A stretch of DNA of 64,000 bases from Ectocarpus siliculosus. Its lineage: Eukaryota; Sar; Phaeophyceae; Ectocarpales; Ectocarpaceae. The stretch's first letter is position 1. The number at the start of each line of letters is the position of its first letter. The stretch spans positions 978,878-1,042,877 of the forward strand of contig FN649751.1 of assembly GCA_000310025.1 (NCBI GenBank), given 5' to 3'. Below, piece by piece: positions 24,901-36,912 of the stretch. The notes beneath the pieces were generated by a model. That model had not been told where the DNA came from, searched no databases, and saw only the letters and a list, made by a program, of their open reading frames with translations. Both the position numbers and the translations under genes were made by a program.

Positions 24901-27900
24901 ATATAAAATGTCGTCCTACTTCGTGAACGTACGTGGGGGAGGGGGTGTAACGTGCAATGTCGTCCTGCCCACGCGAGATGCGGGCTTGAAACGTGTCCCG
25001 ATGATCGCCCCACGAACCGCGGGTTTAGGCTTCGGCATGCTTGGAGGTTCTACGGCACGTAGGCGTCCTCTGGCATAGTACTGTTGGGCATGTTGATCTC
25101 TCTCATGAACATGGGTTTGTCCTCATGAACATGGGTTTGCCACTACAAAGTTGATGTTTTGGTTTTCGTTTTAATGGCCTTCATCATCAGCAGCTGCCCT
25201 AAAACATTGCGCAATCACTCATTGCAGCACCACACGTGTGGCAGAATCGTTAACGACGTTACATCGGTCAAGGGAGGCAAAGCACCCGCGTTCACAGGTC
25301 TCGAAGGACGGCTTACGCTCCAGTTGTAGACTAAAAAGGGTTGCTGGTTTCGCCACCCCGTTGTGCCATGACTGCGCACGACAGGTGCGGCGGGTGGAAG
25401 AGCAAGGGGAGATGTTGGAGCTCCTGCCCCTCCACGCGAACAAGATCTACGACTGCGCCGTGAAGCTCTTCCCCTCCTTGGACGGGGAAGACATCTCCGA
25501 AAGGTAAGGTATTGCGCCGCCTCCCCCGAGAAGTGTGTCCGATCTCTCACAAGACTATTACTATTCTGTTTTTGTACAGTGTTGAAGAGGTTGGTTATCC
25601 CGCCGCCGCAAGAAATTGGTCTGATTTCTGATTTCTCAGAGTATCTGGGGTTTTTAATGTCTTTGCGTAGTGTAAGAGAGCGGTTTGATACTGCAAGAAT
25701 ACGGCATGATACCTCAACACCCTGCGATTAAACGCCTTGCGTGGTGTATTAGAGCGGCATAATGGCACAAGAAAGCGGCCTGATGTCCCAGGATTCTGGG
25801 ATTTGTCTAGTGCGAAGGGAGGGGTATTCGACGAAAACGCGTCCGATTGATCCAAGAGGTTGGAATCTATGGCATGACCTGCGAGGTCGCTAGTGTTTCA
25901 AGTGGTTCAAAGGCTCATGCCGTCTCTACAAGCGCCGCGGGTACATGGGTGTCCCAATCCGTTCCTAATGGCCCTTTCTTATTGTATCCCTCGGAAGTTG
26001 GGCTCTCGGAACCTACGGCTTGTCACTAAATGTCCTTCCGTGTGCGTATCTGATATTTTTGGCCTGCTTGTTTGCCATCGACCCGCGCTAACTTCACCGG
26101 CTGGCCGAGATGATGAACGCGCCAGGCCTACAGTTGGGTGACGAAAAGCGCATAAACCCTTGTTCTGGGTCCGTGTGTGAGCACGGGCGACTTGCACGTC
26201 TCTTCGCGTGGCACTACGCGGGGGGGGGGGGAGGGGGGGCACGCATATGGGACACGCACAGGACATCGGCGGCCGCTGCTGACCGAACCGATATTCTAGA
26301 AGATTGTTCGCTTTCAGACCCCCCCCGCTGCCGTACCGCTGTAGGTTCTGGCTTGCCTGGATCCCCCGCCCCCCCCGCGGTGTTCTGCCATCGGGGTTGG
26401 GTTTTCGTCGCTTGGCAACGACGTTGTAAAACAAGCCGCCCCCCCCCGGTGTTTTGCCATCGGGATTGGGTTTTCGTCGCTTGGCAACGACGTTGTAAAA
26501 CAAGCCAAGCCACTTCGTGAACTCGGCAACCATGGTTACCTTTTTTTTTTTTTACCTCAGTTTTTTTTTTTGGCGGTAACCATGAATGGTGGTCGAGTAG
26601 ATCATGTTGTGCGGGGTCGAGAACCCTCACTCCGCGCAACGGGGGATGGTCACACCACGTTGTGTTAAAATGGTCAAGCTTCCTCGAGGCAGTTACACAG
26701 TGCTTACAACTGTCTCTGGAAGTGAAAGCACCAGAAAATAAATTAAGTCATACGTAGCTGTCGTCCGTACGCAAGGAAGTAAGCACAAGATGCCGAACAC
26801 CCTTAGCAGGATGCAGCTCACCCTTCATGCGACTCGCCAAATACCTCACAGCGCTTCGCGCTTGGTGATGTGAGAGCCTGGTCCGGTGAGAACCCGGCGT
26901 GCTCCGTCCCGGCTTTGTAGGGATGCGAGGTCAATGGTCAAACGACTACGGCATGCACGACTATGAGTACACCCCCCCCCCCCCCGCCCCGCCCCCGAGA
27001 TATGTGGCATCTCGACCCTCGTCACTGGCATGTATATTTACTTTTGCCGTTGCTGCTGCTCCACAAGTCACAGTAGTGCGGCCGTCGGTTCTCGCTTGCT
27101 TGCTTTTGTGGTTTGTGCAGCGAGAGGTCGCTGTTGAGCCAGCCCCAGGGTTTGAGCCCCGCCATGGGCGAGTGCACGGGAGAGATCGGGCAGCATGGGA
27201 AGTGGATGGACGTCATGATCCCCTTCATCCGCAAGTGAGATTTAAAATATGCTGTACTTCATTTCATCTATATTTTGTTTCGTTGGGCATACTGTTTGGA
27301 AGGGGGGTGAGAGAGGGGACAAAAACAATGTGGTTCGTTTGGTTTCCTTTGTGGGAGGGACTGCGGTAGGGTCAGGGTTGTGGCAAGAAAGTTCCAAGGT
27401 TTCACCTCCTTCCGTGTCTCGCGAGGACGTTGGTACGGCATTGGTGGAGAGGTTGCGCCGCAGCGGCGTCGGCTTCGCCGAGTAGAGTTTGAGGGGGTTC
27501 TCACACAACGAGGGCGGTTGGGTGGGTAGGTGGGATGTACTCATGTAAACCCATGCCTTCGGCCATTGGCCTCGCACCCCTACAATGCCGGGACGGAGCG
27601 ATATGCCGGGTGTTCGTGTTCGCCAGCCCAGCCTACGATTCACAAGGATTAACCAGAAGCTGGTGGCAGGTGGTGGTGGTGGTGGTGGAGGAGGGGTGGT
27701 CTTCGTTATCGTGCCGTCTTTCTTGAGAATGGTCGCGGCCAAGGCGTCACCACGCATCAACCACGCTCTTCCGTGCTCTGTGGCGTTGTAAGGTGCCAGT
27801 GTTGACCCCGCGGCTTGTCGTTGCCTGAAGAGGGTGCGAGTTCGGGCGAAGTGCACCCGTTGCTGTACTGAAACCATAACCTTCCGGTATTTTGTTCGCC

Positions 27901-30900
27901 GCCTGTTGCGTGCCCCCCCTCTGTCGGGGGGTTGTGTCTTGCCGGCTTTTTCGACGGACCGACAGGGTGAGGGGCAAGCTGCCCAACAGAGTGAGATCGA
28001 GTGACAAGCCTGTGGACACCAAGTACGCTTTGGAGGTAGGGGAGCGGTGCATGCACTGCTGTGTCTCATCGTACGTGTGTTCGTACGGCTCTAGTCCTTC
28101 GTCGGCACTCAGGGGCAGAGGCTATGGGTAATTTCCTTCAGACCTGGTGTGTATCACTGCGCCCTCAGCTCATGTACAGGCTTGAAGCATACTCCGGTAT
28201 GTTAGGCATACTGTAGTCCAGCAGGGATTGTCGCCCAACCCTCGCTGAAAAAGACACCAACACACCAGGGTACTTTTGTCCCCAACGGGTAGTCTTTCCT
28301 TGCTGCTCTATGTGTTATCACCCGAGAAAAGCATGAAAAAATTGAAACGCCCGGGCGGTTGAAAATCAAATGACCGGCCCGGATGACAACCGTGCGTTCG
28401 GCCCGGTGCTGCCCTTGAGCTTCACCCCCACACAGCTTCTGGGAGTACCATTTCCTCGCGGTACTGTATGCGGCGTGTAGAATATCGCTGTAACAGCTGA
28501 AAAAAACAAGAAAAAAAAATGAACCTCGAATTTCGAAGTGTGTTTTGGTCACCTCCGCCGAGGCCCTACCCCCCCCTCCTCAAGCGCCAACCAGGGAAGC
28601 GGCGCACGCTACGCTTTTTCTTTTTTTTTGTGCTTAACGTCGTGGTGGTGGTCTGTTCTCGTCCCATTGATTGTGGTGCCGGTGGAAACCTGTCCGTATG
28701 TATTTTGAGGTGTCATCGGGTGTGTCGCACAGGAGGAATGAAGGTGATCCAGGCAGTTTTTTTTTTTTCATGACGTTTAACATTGCGGGAACCCGAGTGA
28801 TGGCTTGGTCGCCACCGTGAGCAGGAGCAAGCGGTGCTCGCCCGCCTAGGAAGGGGGGGTGAAGGTCGACGGATAACCCACTGTGGCAACAGGCACCAAC
28901 CCGGGCATTCCCTCTTGTCAATCCACCAAGCAACTAGGATAAACGACACCCCCCAGCAATTGGCAACAAGCAGTATCCCCTCTTGTCCTCACAACAGGCA
29001 ATAAGAACTGACCCAGGTATCTCCTCTTGTCAATCCACCAAGCAACAAGCTACAGACGACTTAGAATATACCACACCCCCAGGATTTGGCAACAAGGTCT
29101 AAACCAGCCATCCCCCCCGGCTCCGCCGGCACCGCACGCACTCTACTCCCTCGATCGCGGCAAGGTGTTTCGCGAGGACATGAGCCGGTGTTTCCCGCTG
29201 AAGACGGTGGTCGACAAGCTGCAGACGCTTTACCCGGGCGGTACTTGGAGGCGGGGGTGGGCCCGAACCCCCGCTACTAATTGGGGCGACAAGGGTGATG
29301 CCGCGGAGAGATTCACGAAGCCCTTGCCTCCCAAGTTCGGCGGCGCCCCGGGCAAGCCGCGACGGGTCCCCGGGAAGCTAGGTGGGGGTGACATTTTTTA
29401 GGGGGAGGGGGGGTACTCATGTTTTGCGTACCGCAACCGTTAGACGATTGGCCACGCGGAAGCTGGGGGCGTTAGAGAGACGGGCAGATCAAGAGTAAGT
29501 GAGAGAAGCACAGGAAGAGACGGATTATTGGGCGTGATGGAAGAGAGAGAGAGAGAGGTACCACTTTCTGTGGCTGTCATGTTGACGCAACGGTGAAGGC
29601 GATTTCGCGGTACCAGGGTTCATGACAGTCTCGCGGTACGCCTTGACGCGTTGGTAAACTAACCACTCCGACAGAGAACCTACAGTGCCCCCTAGTGGCT
29701 GAGAACATATAAATAGTTCGTTTCTTGAGTAAGACCCCCCCCACTGAACCCCCAGGGGTACAGCATCGAGGCCTGCAGCAGTATTACGAGGAGCGAGGGT
29801 GGACGGCGGATGACCTCTTTGCTCAAGGCCACGACGGCGTCACGGAGTACTACTGGAACTCCACCTCGGGACCTGCTTCCGCCGCCGCTGCCGATGGTGA
29901 ATCCTTCGGCCTGTACGGCCCGGCAGACTTGAGGTGGGGGGGTGAAAGCTGGGTAGCAGCGGAGGACGGCTTGGTCGGGGACCACGCCGAGGAGCGAAGA
30001 CGGGCTGGAGATTACGAGTACGGAGCGGAAGCGCTGACAGAAGAGGAGGGGGGGGTAGGGGCGTATCTTGAGGAGCGAGGGGGGTGGGGCAGCGATGCGG
30101 CGGCGGTGGAGCACTGGGGGAGACGGTTGTCGCCCAAGAAAGGGGTATTGCCCGACGTGCCGTGGCCCGAAGTTTGGGGTTCCTGGGGGGAGGCCGGCGA
30201 GAGGACCTTCGATGAGACCTGCTACCAGCGCATGGAGAGGGTTGCGGCTGTGAGTTGGTGGTGTCTGCCTGTCTGTCTTTTCGTGGCTGTGAGTTGGTAT
30301 TGTCTGCCTCTCTGTCTTCACGTCCGCCAGTACGCCCGTTGTTGGTGTTGGTTTCCCTCGGTGTTGGTGCGATGATTTGAGCTTCTCTCGTTGGGTGGCT
30401 TTCCGAACGCGGGTGGTTCCCCCAGGTCGTGCTCCGAAAGAAATTTGCGGGCTTGTGGGGCTCTTGATGCTCTGTATGATCGTCTTGCTAGCGTACGGCA
30501 TGCTCTTGCTTCTTGTTCTATTTTTTTGCAGCTTTTTGTACCCCATGATTCATCGCAGGAAGGTTCCGGAGCCACCGCGGTTGTATTGTGTTGACCTCGT
30601 GATCGATCGAGCTGTTTAGTTCAGGGGCGCATGCTGCTCCTCCCGTGCTTACTCACGCACCAAATGATAAGTGAGTCGGGGGGGAACGGACGGGAAGTGA
30701 TAAACACACTTCTGTGAAATTCCGAAGTCTTGTCAGAGAAGCTCTCGAAACGTCGCTGTTGTGTGCGATAGACGGGCCGCCACAAGGGGGGAGCGTCGTC
30801 GTCGGCAATAGCAGCCCTATGTAGGCAAGCTTCAGCAAGCCCAAGCGCGAACCCCCCTTCTCCAACCCTCCCTCTCTCTTCGTGTGCCTCTCACGTTTTT

Positions 30901-33900
30901 TTTGTTTTTTTGCATCCGTACAGACCACAGCAGTCATTCTCTGTACTTGGTCCTCTATTCATCTGCGTCATTTTCTCGCTCGTGTTGTGCGTTTGCGTGT
31001 GTGTATGTGTGTGCGCGCGCGCCGCACTCGTTCCATGTATACGACCAAAGGTCGAGAGCGTGATGAAGACGGAGATAAGGAAGCTCAAGCACTGCTTCAA
31101 CAATGCGTTGAGCGATCTCGGGGGGCTAAGCGGCCTCGATGAGGCAGACCCAGCTGCGGCGGCGGAGGCGTTAGACAGTGAATTATCCAAGTGAGACATA
31201 GTAGATTTTGGGGGGAGGGGCGGGGGGGGGGGTCCATCTCCGCAAGCATTTACCGAAAAAAGGGGGAGAGTGGCGGTAGGTGGGACGAAAACAAACACGT
31301 AAAGCACATTCCGATGAGAGAGGCGCGACTAGCGGCCAGACTGGGGTAGATGTGCCATCTGGTTAGGGGTGTCTTGACAGTATGTCTGCACCGGCACCCA
31401 GAACAGGATAGGTGTGACGAAAGCACACCCGCGGTGTGTGTCATTGGATGACGTCTGTTCAAAAAGTAGGTAGTTTTACGTTGACCCAGCACGGGCATGC
31501 CGGTGCTGATGCTCGGTTTATTCGCTTCCCCGAGAAAACAAGTCCATTCCGCGCGGGTGGAAGCAACCTCCCTCCCAACACGGGGCCGCGGTAGACACTG
31601 CGGGAGTGCCCTATCTAGCGCCCTTTCGAGTCTCGATCCGTGCTCTGTCTGCCCAGTAGCGTGTGTCTTGCCGTGGTCTAAGACGTCGTGCCACCGATGT
31701 CCGGTCCGCGTCGCCCTCGCTCCTTCCGTCCCTCCGCAGGTGCTTCAACGTGACGCCGGGCATTTCGGATCAGTACATCTACAGGAGTTTGTACGGGATC
31801 CAGGCGTACCACTGTTTGAAGTACATACCGCGAAATCAGGTGAAGGGCGTCCCCCCGGATTGGAGTTATCGTTGTGGGCGGCCCCAACTTCAACCTCGCT
31901 CGAACGAACGTTTCGGATCGACAAGAAGGGGGCCCGTGTTGCGGGATTTCAGACGCCCTGCTCCACCCCCTCGCCCATATTTTTCTTTTGAGCACACTTT
32001 TGGCCAAGGGATCTATTGTGTGGGGTTTAGTGTGGTATTGATAAACCTGAAGTGTAGTCTATTTCTGTAAGCTTTGGTTTCACTTTGTACGCCAGTACAG
32101 TAAGACGTGTATAGGGTTATGTGTACCACACTAAGTCCTATACACCATACCGACTTTCTAATACACTGCACCACACAAAATACATGATCTTCTTGGTGGT
32201 GGTTTACGTCATAGGTGGCGGATATTGACAGCGGCGAGCTGCGTTGCCCTCGTACGATCGAAATGCAGCCGCAAGAAACCAAGACCGAAAGCCTCTGGTC
32301 CATTTTTTATAATTGATCTCATAGGTAGTGCTGCCTGCTGTGTCTTGCTTCTTGGCGACCATACTGCTGTCTTTTTCAGCCAACCCCACAGGAAGCAAAC
32401 ACCGTAATCAATTTGTTTTTCGCCCCCGACGGCTTTTCGGACTTCAAACCGAGAATCAAGACTCGATTAGGCGTCTTCATTCATTCTGCCCATTCCAATT
32501 TCTGGACCTAACCACCGCCTGAATCGGTCATATATTTATGTTTCTTTCTAAACGTGGTCGTCGCCGACGGTAGAGCTTTGATTGGTTTGTTTATGCTGCG
32601 GTTTCACTAGCTACGTAGAACACGACCACGAGTTGTCGCGTGCGTGTTTTCTGCCGTGTGCAGGTGATGTTCATCGAGAGCGATGATCTTCGAGACAAGC
32701 CCGAGGAGGTTCTGCCGAGGGTGCACGAGCACATCGGTGAGGGGGTAAACGAGAGACTGAGGCAGAGACGCTCCTCCATTCACGTGATCTATCGCCCATC
32801 GCCTGCACTCACCACGCCGAATGATTTTGTGGCCATCGGGTCGATTCTCCTGTTGGAGGTCTAATGTCCCTTGCCCCGTGCTTGCGCCGCAAGCTGCAGG
32901 AACAAGTTGGTGTTTGTTGTTGTCGCCTGTCGCCGTTGGTTTGGTCGCGGATTTTTACAGCCGGTGTCTGAAAGCACGGGAAAAAATAGTTCGAAGGACG
33001 GGAAAAAATGTGTAAGATAGCGTGTTTGAGTCTCCACGTGACGCGGCTAGGGTTGCGATTTTAGGGTTGTACGCTGTGCTGCTTGGTGTGTGTGATGTGC
33101 GTGGCGCACGCTTTCGTGTCTGCGGTTAGCTCGAAGCTTCCGTTCACGGTCTGTGTCGTTTCCCGTCACGTTCGTGCGGGGGATGCATCGGCTGGCGTTC
33201 TTTCTGTCGTCGTGTCATGCGACGCTGTCCTGACGTGTCGCACGATTGTGAGTGTGTGGGGGGTTGTAGAATAGTGCGTCACAAGGACTGGCATCGCGGC
33301 AATCGTCAGCAGCGGGGCTCTCGCAACGTGACCATCACCACCAATACTGTGGGCTGGAAAAATGTAGGGCCAACTAGTCAGTTGGCCCTGTTTCCGCGAC
33401 AGGCGACTACAATGCTCTGCCGTGATGCGTGACACGAACGGTTTCGCGTTCGCTCGTATTTTTTTGGCCGCGTGATTACTTTTCTTCTCGCAAATGCAAT
33501 GCGTATGTGGTGCAGCCTGCTGTTAACCGTGTCATTTGGAATTCGTAGTCGCTTGCCCCTGTCGACTTGAGACGGCATTTTTGCCGCGAGGGTTTGGTTA
33601 GAAGGTAGACATTCCTTGACTCCGTGTTTTGGCGTTGTGTGTGTATGCTATCGTGGACCTGCGTCCTACCCAGGAGTCCCGGACTTCCAGTACCCCTCCC
33701 TGGGGCAAGATGCCATCATGGCGGAGCTTGAGAAGAAGTACCCCGACTTCGAGAAGCGAACAGGCTGGAGGCTTGACAGCGCGTACAAGGAGGAGATCCC
33801 GGAAGCCCTGGCCACGGAGGTGAGACGTGTGGCCGACCGGAGGCGTGTCTTTTGGAGGTTCCGCCGAGGGGGGACATAGTTGCGGGATGACCGTGTGATG

Positions 33901-35901
33901 ATGCTGTGTGTTGTCGAAGAGAAGGGCCGTGGCGTGTACCGCGTGTCTTCGGTGTTCTGCCGCCGTAGACATAGTTGCGGGATGCCCGTGTGCTGATGTT
34001 GTACGTCGTCGAAGAGACGGGGCGTGGTTTGTACCACATATATTCGGTGTTCTGTGGCCCACACACACGGCGGTGACGCATGCAGGCACATTCTTAATCT
34101 CTCACTACTCTCTGCACCCAAACACACCCTGCGAGCGATGCCCGTGCGTGTCTTGCCGCCTACAATGGTCGAAAGTTGTATAGACCCTACAGAGTAGCGA
34201 TCTCTGCGCGTCGGTGCCAAATACAGCACCCCCAGAGCTCCCGTGGACCGAATTCCGCGGGTGTGCCCGTGCGCCCACAGATAGACCCTGTCGATACACA
34301 CAACAGGCGTTCGGCGTTCCCCCCCTTCACCGTTCCCTCCATGAGCACTCTCTCAGCGGTAGTAGGTTCGAAGGGTACGGGTTTCCAAGAAACGCCTGGC
34401 AAATTGTATTGATTGCTTGATGGTAAGGATGGAGAACAAGCCGGCAGGGGATGTTTTGCCCGGGCTGGTAACGCTCGAAAAGGGCGTGATCCGTTTAGAA
34501 CCCGAGGAGCGAGACGGCCGTGCGTGGTCCACACAAAAAAAAAAACGTTTTTTCAACTCTTGTAGGCCGCCCAAGTTTCTTTTCTCGAGGTGCATCGGGA
34601 TGTAACTTTCCGAGATTCGACAAAGCCAGCGCTGTGGAGGGAGGCCCGTTTTGACGGGAACATTTTACGGCACGGTGTATTTGTACACCTTCGATGCAGT
34701 GCACGATGCTCCCGTGCGGGTGAACGTCATGTCTCAACAATCACTTGCAGCACTGAGAGTTTGACAGGTCGGACACTCGTCAAATTGGTACAAAGACGTT
34801 GGCAAACTGTCTTGATCAGAACGCTCCAGGCAGAACCAACCACACGACGTTGAAACAAGAGTGCAGCGTTCGACTGCTGTCCTCTATTCGTAGACCGATT
34901 TCGTCGGTTCTCACAAAAAAAAACGGCATTTCGTGCCACACCTGACGCGCTGTGTGTCGAGACATTTTTTCTATAATGTTTCCATTTTTCGCCCTCTTGT
35001 TGTATGTTCCGTCTGTCTGTTAGATCCGAAATTTTGTTGCGTCGGATATGAAGATGTTTGCGCGGCTGACGGGGCAAAGCTTCGGGGACTGGGCCATAGA
35101 CGACAGAAATAAAGAGGTACGAGCTCCCAGTACGTACGTACGTACGGCAGAGAGGGGTGCAGGCAGGAGGAGGTGCTTGGGGCAAATTTGGAATTTTGGG
35201 GAACCTTGACAAAGGATCTTATCTGTATCCTAATGGTCCTTGTGTTACAAACTTAGAATGTGTTTGTACGCCGAAGCGGAGGCCTGCGCGAGAGACGACA
35301 TAGATTGCGATTGACATGTGAAACGCAAAAAGGTACACGTACGTGGAGGGACCCAGGAATGGGGAAATGGGAGATCCGCGAGGGAGTGGGATAAAGGGGA
35401 GAGGTGTCAAGGATGTGTGCCAGGTAGCAAGTGCTCGACAGGTTCGTGTGGAGACTTGAGGGCACAACACTGACACGACCCAACAAGACGGGTGTGGCAA
35501 GGGTGGTGACACGTGCTGCGTCGTCAATCAAGCCCCTGAATTTCTAGTCGCATCTTGTTCGTAGCAAATTACAGGCCAACTGAAAGCAGGTCTCCCACCC
35601 GTGAACGCAACCATGCAACCGCCATTAGAAACCCAAACCTTAACTGACGTTTCTTGTCTCGCAGGAGGCGATGGTGGGCGGGAACGCCCGGCCGGACGAG
35701 TTGTTTGAAGAAGAGTTCGTCAAGGAGGCGAGCCGTATGGCCGAGGCCAAGAAAGCTTCCGGTAGGGGCACCAGCGGTAGTGGCACCAGGGGCGACAACG
35801 CGCGAAAAATGGCGGCGGCAGCAGCCGACCCTTCGCCACCAAATAGCGAACCAAGGTCCGACACCGAGGGAGACGCGAGGGCCGCTGATGGTCCCCAATG
35901 A
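20359..35901 (+). CDS. Type II Golgi-type carbohydrate sulfotransferase, 15 exons, complete
   Basis: Predicted to move sulfate from PAPS to a glycan in the Golgi lumen. Exons: 20359-20581, 21388-21879, 22674-22788, 23487-23592, 24667-24738, 25385-25503, 27121-27234, 29083-29240, 29756-30249, 31051-31190, 31740-31839, 32664-32736, 33674-33819, 35024-35116, 35665-35901. All phases agree and give 893 residues. A short basic N-terminus is followed by one hydrophobic segment (about residues 31-47), a type II signal anchor. The 5'-phosphosulfate loop is FIIAGTQKSGTTAL (about 223-236). HPLVMMAERKELHFFD follows. The 3'-phosphate motif is LVLVRDPVKRAYSEHQM (about 319-335). VMFIESDDLRDKPEEVL is the usual late strand-helix, and a DFQYPSLG stretch follows it. 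About 230 residues encoded by exons 8-10 interrupt the usual fold. The C-terminus is polar and low-complexity. The acceptor glycan cannot be read from sequence; heparan- and carbohydrate-type sulfotransferases are the closest relatives I can name. Confidence 0.93.
20618..20990. mobile_element. MITE-like element A in sulfotransferase intron 1
   Basis: The left end GGAGGCGGAGAGATGGCACC is matched in inverted form by GGTGCCGTCTCTACCGCCTC at the right. The arms continue inward with an AAAGCTCGATTGCTCCA / GGAGCAATCGCGCTTTGAAA pairing. The interior has an imperfect direct duplication of about 140 bp (20625-20745 and 20766-20910). The ends and the internal word TTTTGGAAACATGTCGTCGA (here seen as its complement, TCGACGAGATGTTTCCAAAA) match the element at 36706-36912. 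Confidence 0.65.
21928..21953 (+). repeat. GA dinucleotide microsatellite
   Basis: About 13 uninterrupted GA units in sulfotransferase intron 2, just after the exon that ends at 21879. Confidence 0.9.
25600..25830 (+). repeat. Degenerate tandem repeat of about 75 bp in a sulfotransferase intron
   Basis: Three diverged units share words such as TCTGATTTCT / TTTGATACTG / CATGATACCT and TGCGTAGTGTAAGAGAGCGG / TGCGTGGTGTATTAGAGCGG. It lies between the exons ending at 25503 and starting at 27121. Confidence 0.5.
26378..26970 (+). repeat. Dispersed repeat with tRNA-like end, copy 2 (inverted relative to 4760-5352)
   Basis: Mirrors copy 1 across its whole length. Two tandem 60-65 bp units come first (26385-26510), then T-rich tracts (26541-26575). 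A conserved body with CTTCCTCGAGGCAGTTACAC follows, then the tRNA-like end and a C-rich tract at 26971. The two copies differ by scattered substitutions, so insertion is not very recent. It lies in the sulfotransferase intron between 25503 and 27121. Confidence 0.65.
27515..27600 (-). repeat. tRNA-like repeat end module, partial copy
   Basis: On the minus strand it reads GAGGCCAATGG, then GGCATG and ATGAGTACATCCC. This is the same order as the ends of the repeats at 4760 and 26970. The neighbouring sequence CAATGCCGGGACGGAGC also matches those copies, but the rest of the element is absent. Confidence 0.5.
29402..29470 (-). repeat. tRNA-like repeat end module, partial copy beside a G-rich tract
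   Basis: The minus strand reads GTGGCCAATCGTCTAACGGT, a gap, then ATGAGTACCCCCCC. It has the A-box-like words and the poly-C border seen in the other copies. It lies in the sulfotransferase intron after the exon ending at 29240. Confidence 0.5.
32018..32170. mobile_element. MITE-like inverted repeat in a sulfotransferase intron
   Basis: TGTGGGGTTTAGTGTGGTAT near 32020 pairs loosely with ACACTAAGTCCTATACACCA near 32125. The TATAGGAtTTAGTGTGG-type ends resemble the element at 36174-36319. Boundaries are approximate. Confidence 0.4.
33861..34058 (+). repeat. Two tandem copies of a 99-bp unit in a sulfotransferase intron
   Basis: GACATAGTTGCGGGATG recurs about 99 bp apart, followed in each copy by GTCGAAGAGA and TTCGGTGTTCTG. 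It starts about 40 bp after the exon ending at 33819. Confidence 0.75.
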
Positions 35902-36173
35902 AACCCGCTTTCTGGCGAAGGTTTGAAGTCGCCGACGTAGGATTTCGACCATGAAGTTTAGCGGACTGCTTTGGTGTCTTGTGATGCTGCGCCGATTCTT
36001 GCTCGTGATGCTGCCCCGATTCGCGGCGTCGCTTGTGGAAGGCGACCGGGAGAAAGTGAGCGAACCGGTTCGTCTCGTACCGTAGGAGGTCAAAGAGGGC
36101 CTACGGATTTATTTTTGGGGAAGCACGACGCCAAGCTGCATTGAGGACCAAATGGGGGGGGGGGGCGTCTGTT

Positions 36174-36319
36174 GTATAGGATTTGGTGTGGTTTTACATG
36201 TAAAGCCCACACAATTGTTATTGCATACCTGGAAGGATTTAGTGTGGTTTTAAGACTGATACTAAGGCCAATACAGTATTAAACACGTTATTGCTGTAAC
36301 CGCGTTACATCCTATACAA
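36174..36319. mobile_element. MITE-like element with TTGTATAGGAT ends
   Basis: The left end TTGTATAGGATTTGGTGTGG pairs with the right end ACATCCTATACAA. Internal GGATTTAGTGTGGTTTTA repeats the left end. It begins about 270 bp past the sulfotransferase stop codon. Confidence 0.5.
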
Positions 36320-36614
36320 TGGGCCTCTTGACCAAACTGGACTGAAAGCGCGAAACAAATTAGCGGGGGGGGGGGGTAGCGGTCGCGGTGCCTCCAATAT
36401 GTTGTTTCTCTCACATTAGCTCTATAGTCCACAAAAATGGGGAGCCCGTGGACGCAAAACCCGCCAATATGTAAATCCGTCGGTCCTCTTTCTTTACGAG
36501 GGCACCGGGGTTCCATCCACTCCCAACGCCTTCGTGAATTGGCCGCAAAATACGGGTGTTACTTTTGCCATGTATTGTATGCTGAGTGTCGGACGCGTTA
36601 AGCGTTCAGTTGTG

Positions 36615-36621
36615 CTGTTGT

Positions 36622-36656
<35 letters not shown>

Positions 36657-36664
36657 TGCTGTTG
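36615..36664 (+). repeat. (TTGCTG)n microsatellite
   Basis: About five to six TTGCTG units flanked by TGTGCTGTTG words, immediately before MITE-like element B. Confidence 0.85.
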
Positions 36665-36705
36665 AGCGGCACTTTTTTGATGCTCAAACACCTGTCGACT
36701 GTCGA

Positions 36706-36912
36706 CCACCGTAAGAGTCGGAGAGATGGCACCCCCGTGTTAAGCGTTTTTGTACAGCGTATTTCTCCACAACCAGGGAGGTATCACCTCCGAAAAGGGT
36801 GGTTTTGGAAACATGTCGTCGAGGGCTTTCCGGAGAGGTATTCGTTGGTGTTCACACCCTCCTGGTTGTGGAGAAATACGCTATACAAAAACGCTAACAC
36901 GGGGGTGCGATC
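36706..36912. mobile_element. MITE-like element B, nearly perfect 67-bp terminal inverted repeats
   Basis: The left arm starts GTAAGAGTCGGAGAGATGGC and runs to CTCCACAACCAGG. The right arm starts CCTGGTTGTGGAGAAATACG and ends near CGGGGGTGCGATC. A short loop with TTTTGGAAACATGTCGTCGA is shared with element A at 20618-20990. Arm similarity suggests a fairly young insertion. Confidence 0.75.

Noticed and set aside
27242-28069. 275-codon minus-strand frame
   Set aside because: Runs through intron DNA and a partial repeat copy, with no domain and no phase-compatible neighbours.
29692-30546. 284-codon minus-strand frame
   Set aside because: Antisense to sulfotransferase exon 29756-30249. The GC-rich exon leaves the opposite frame open by chance.
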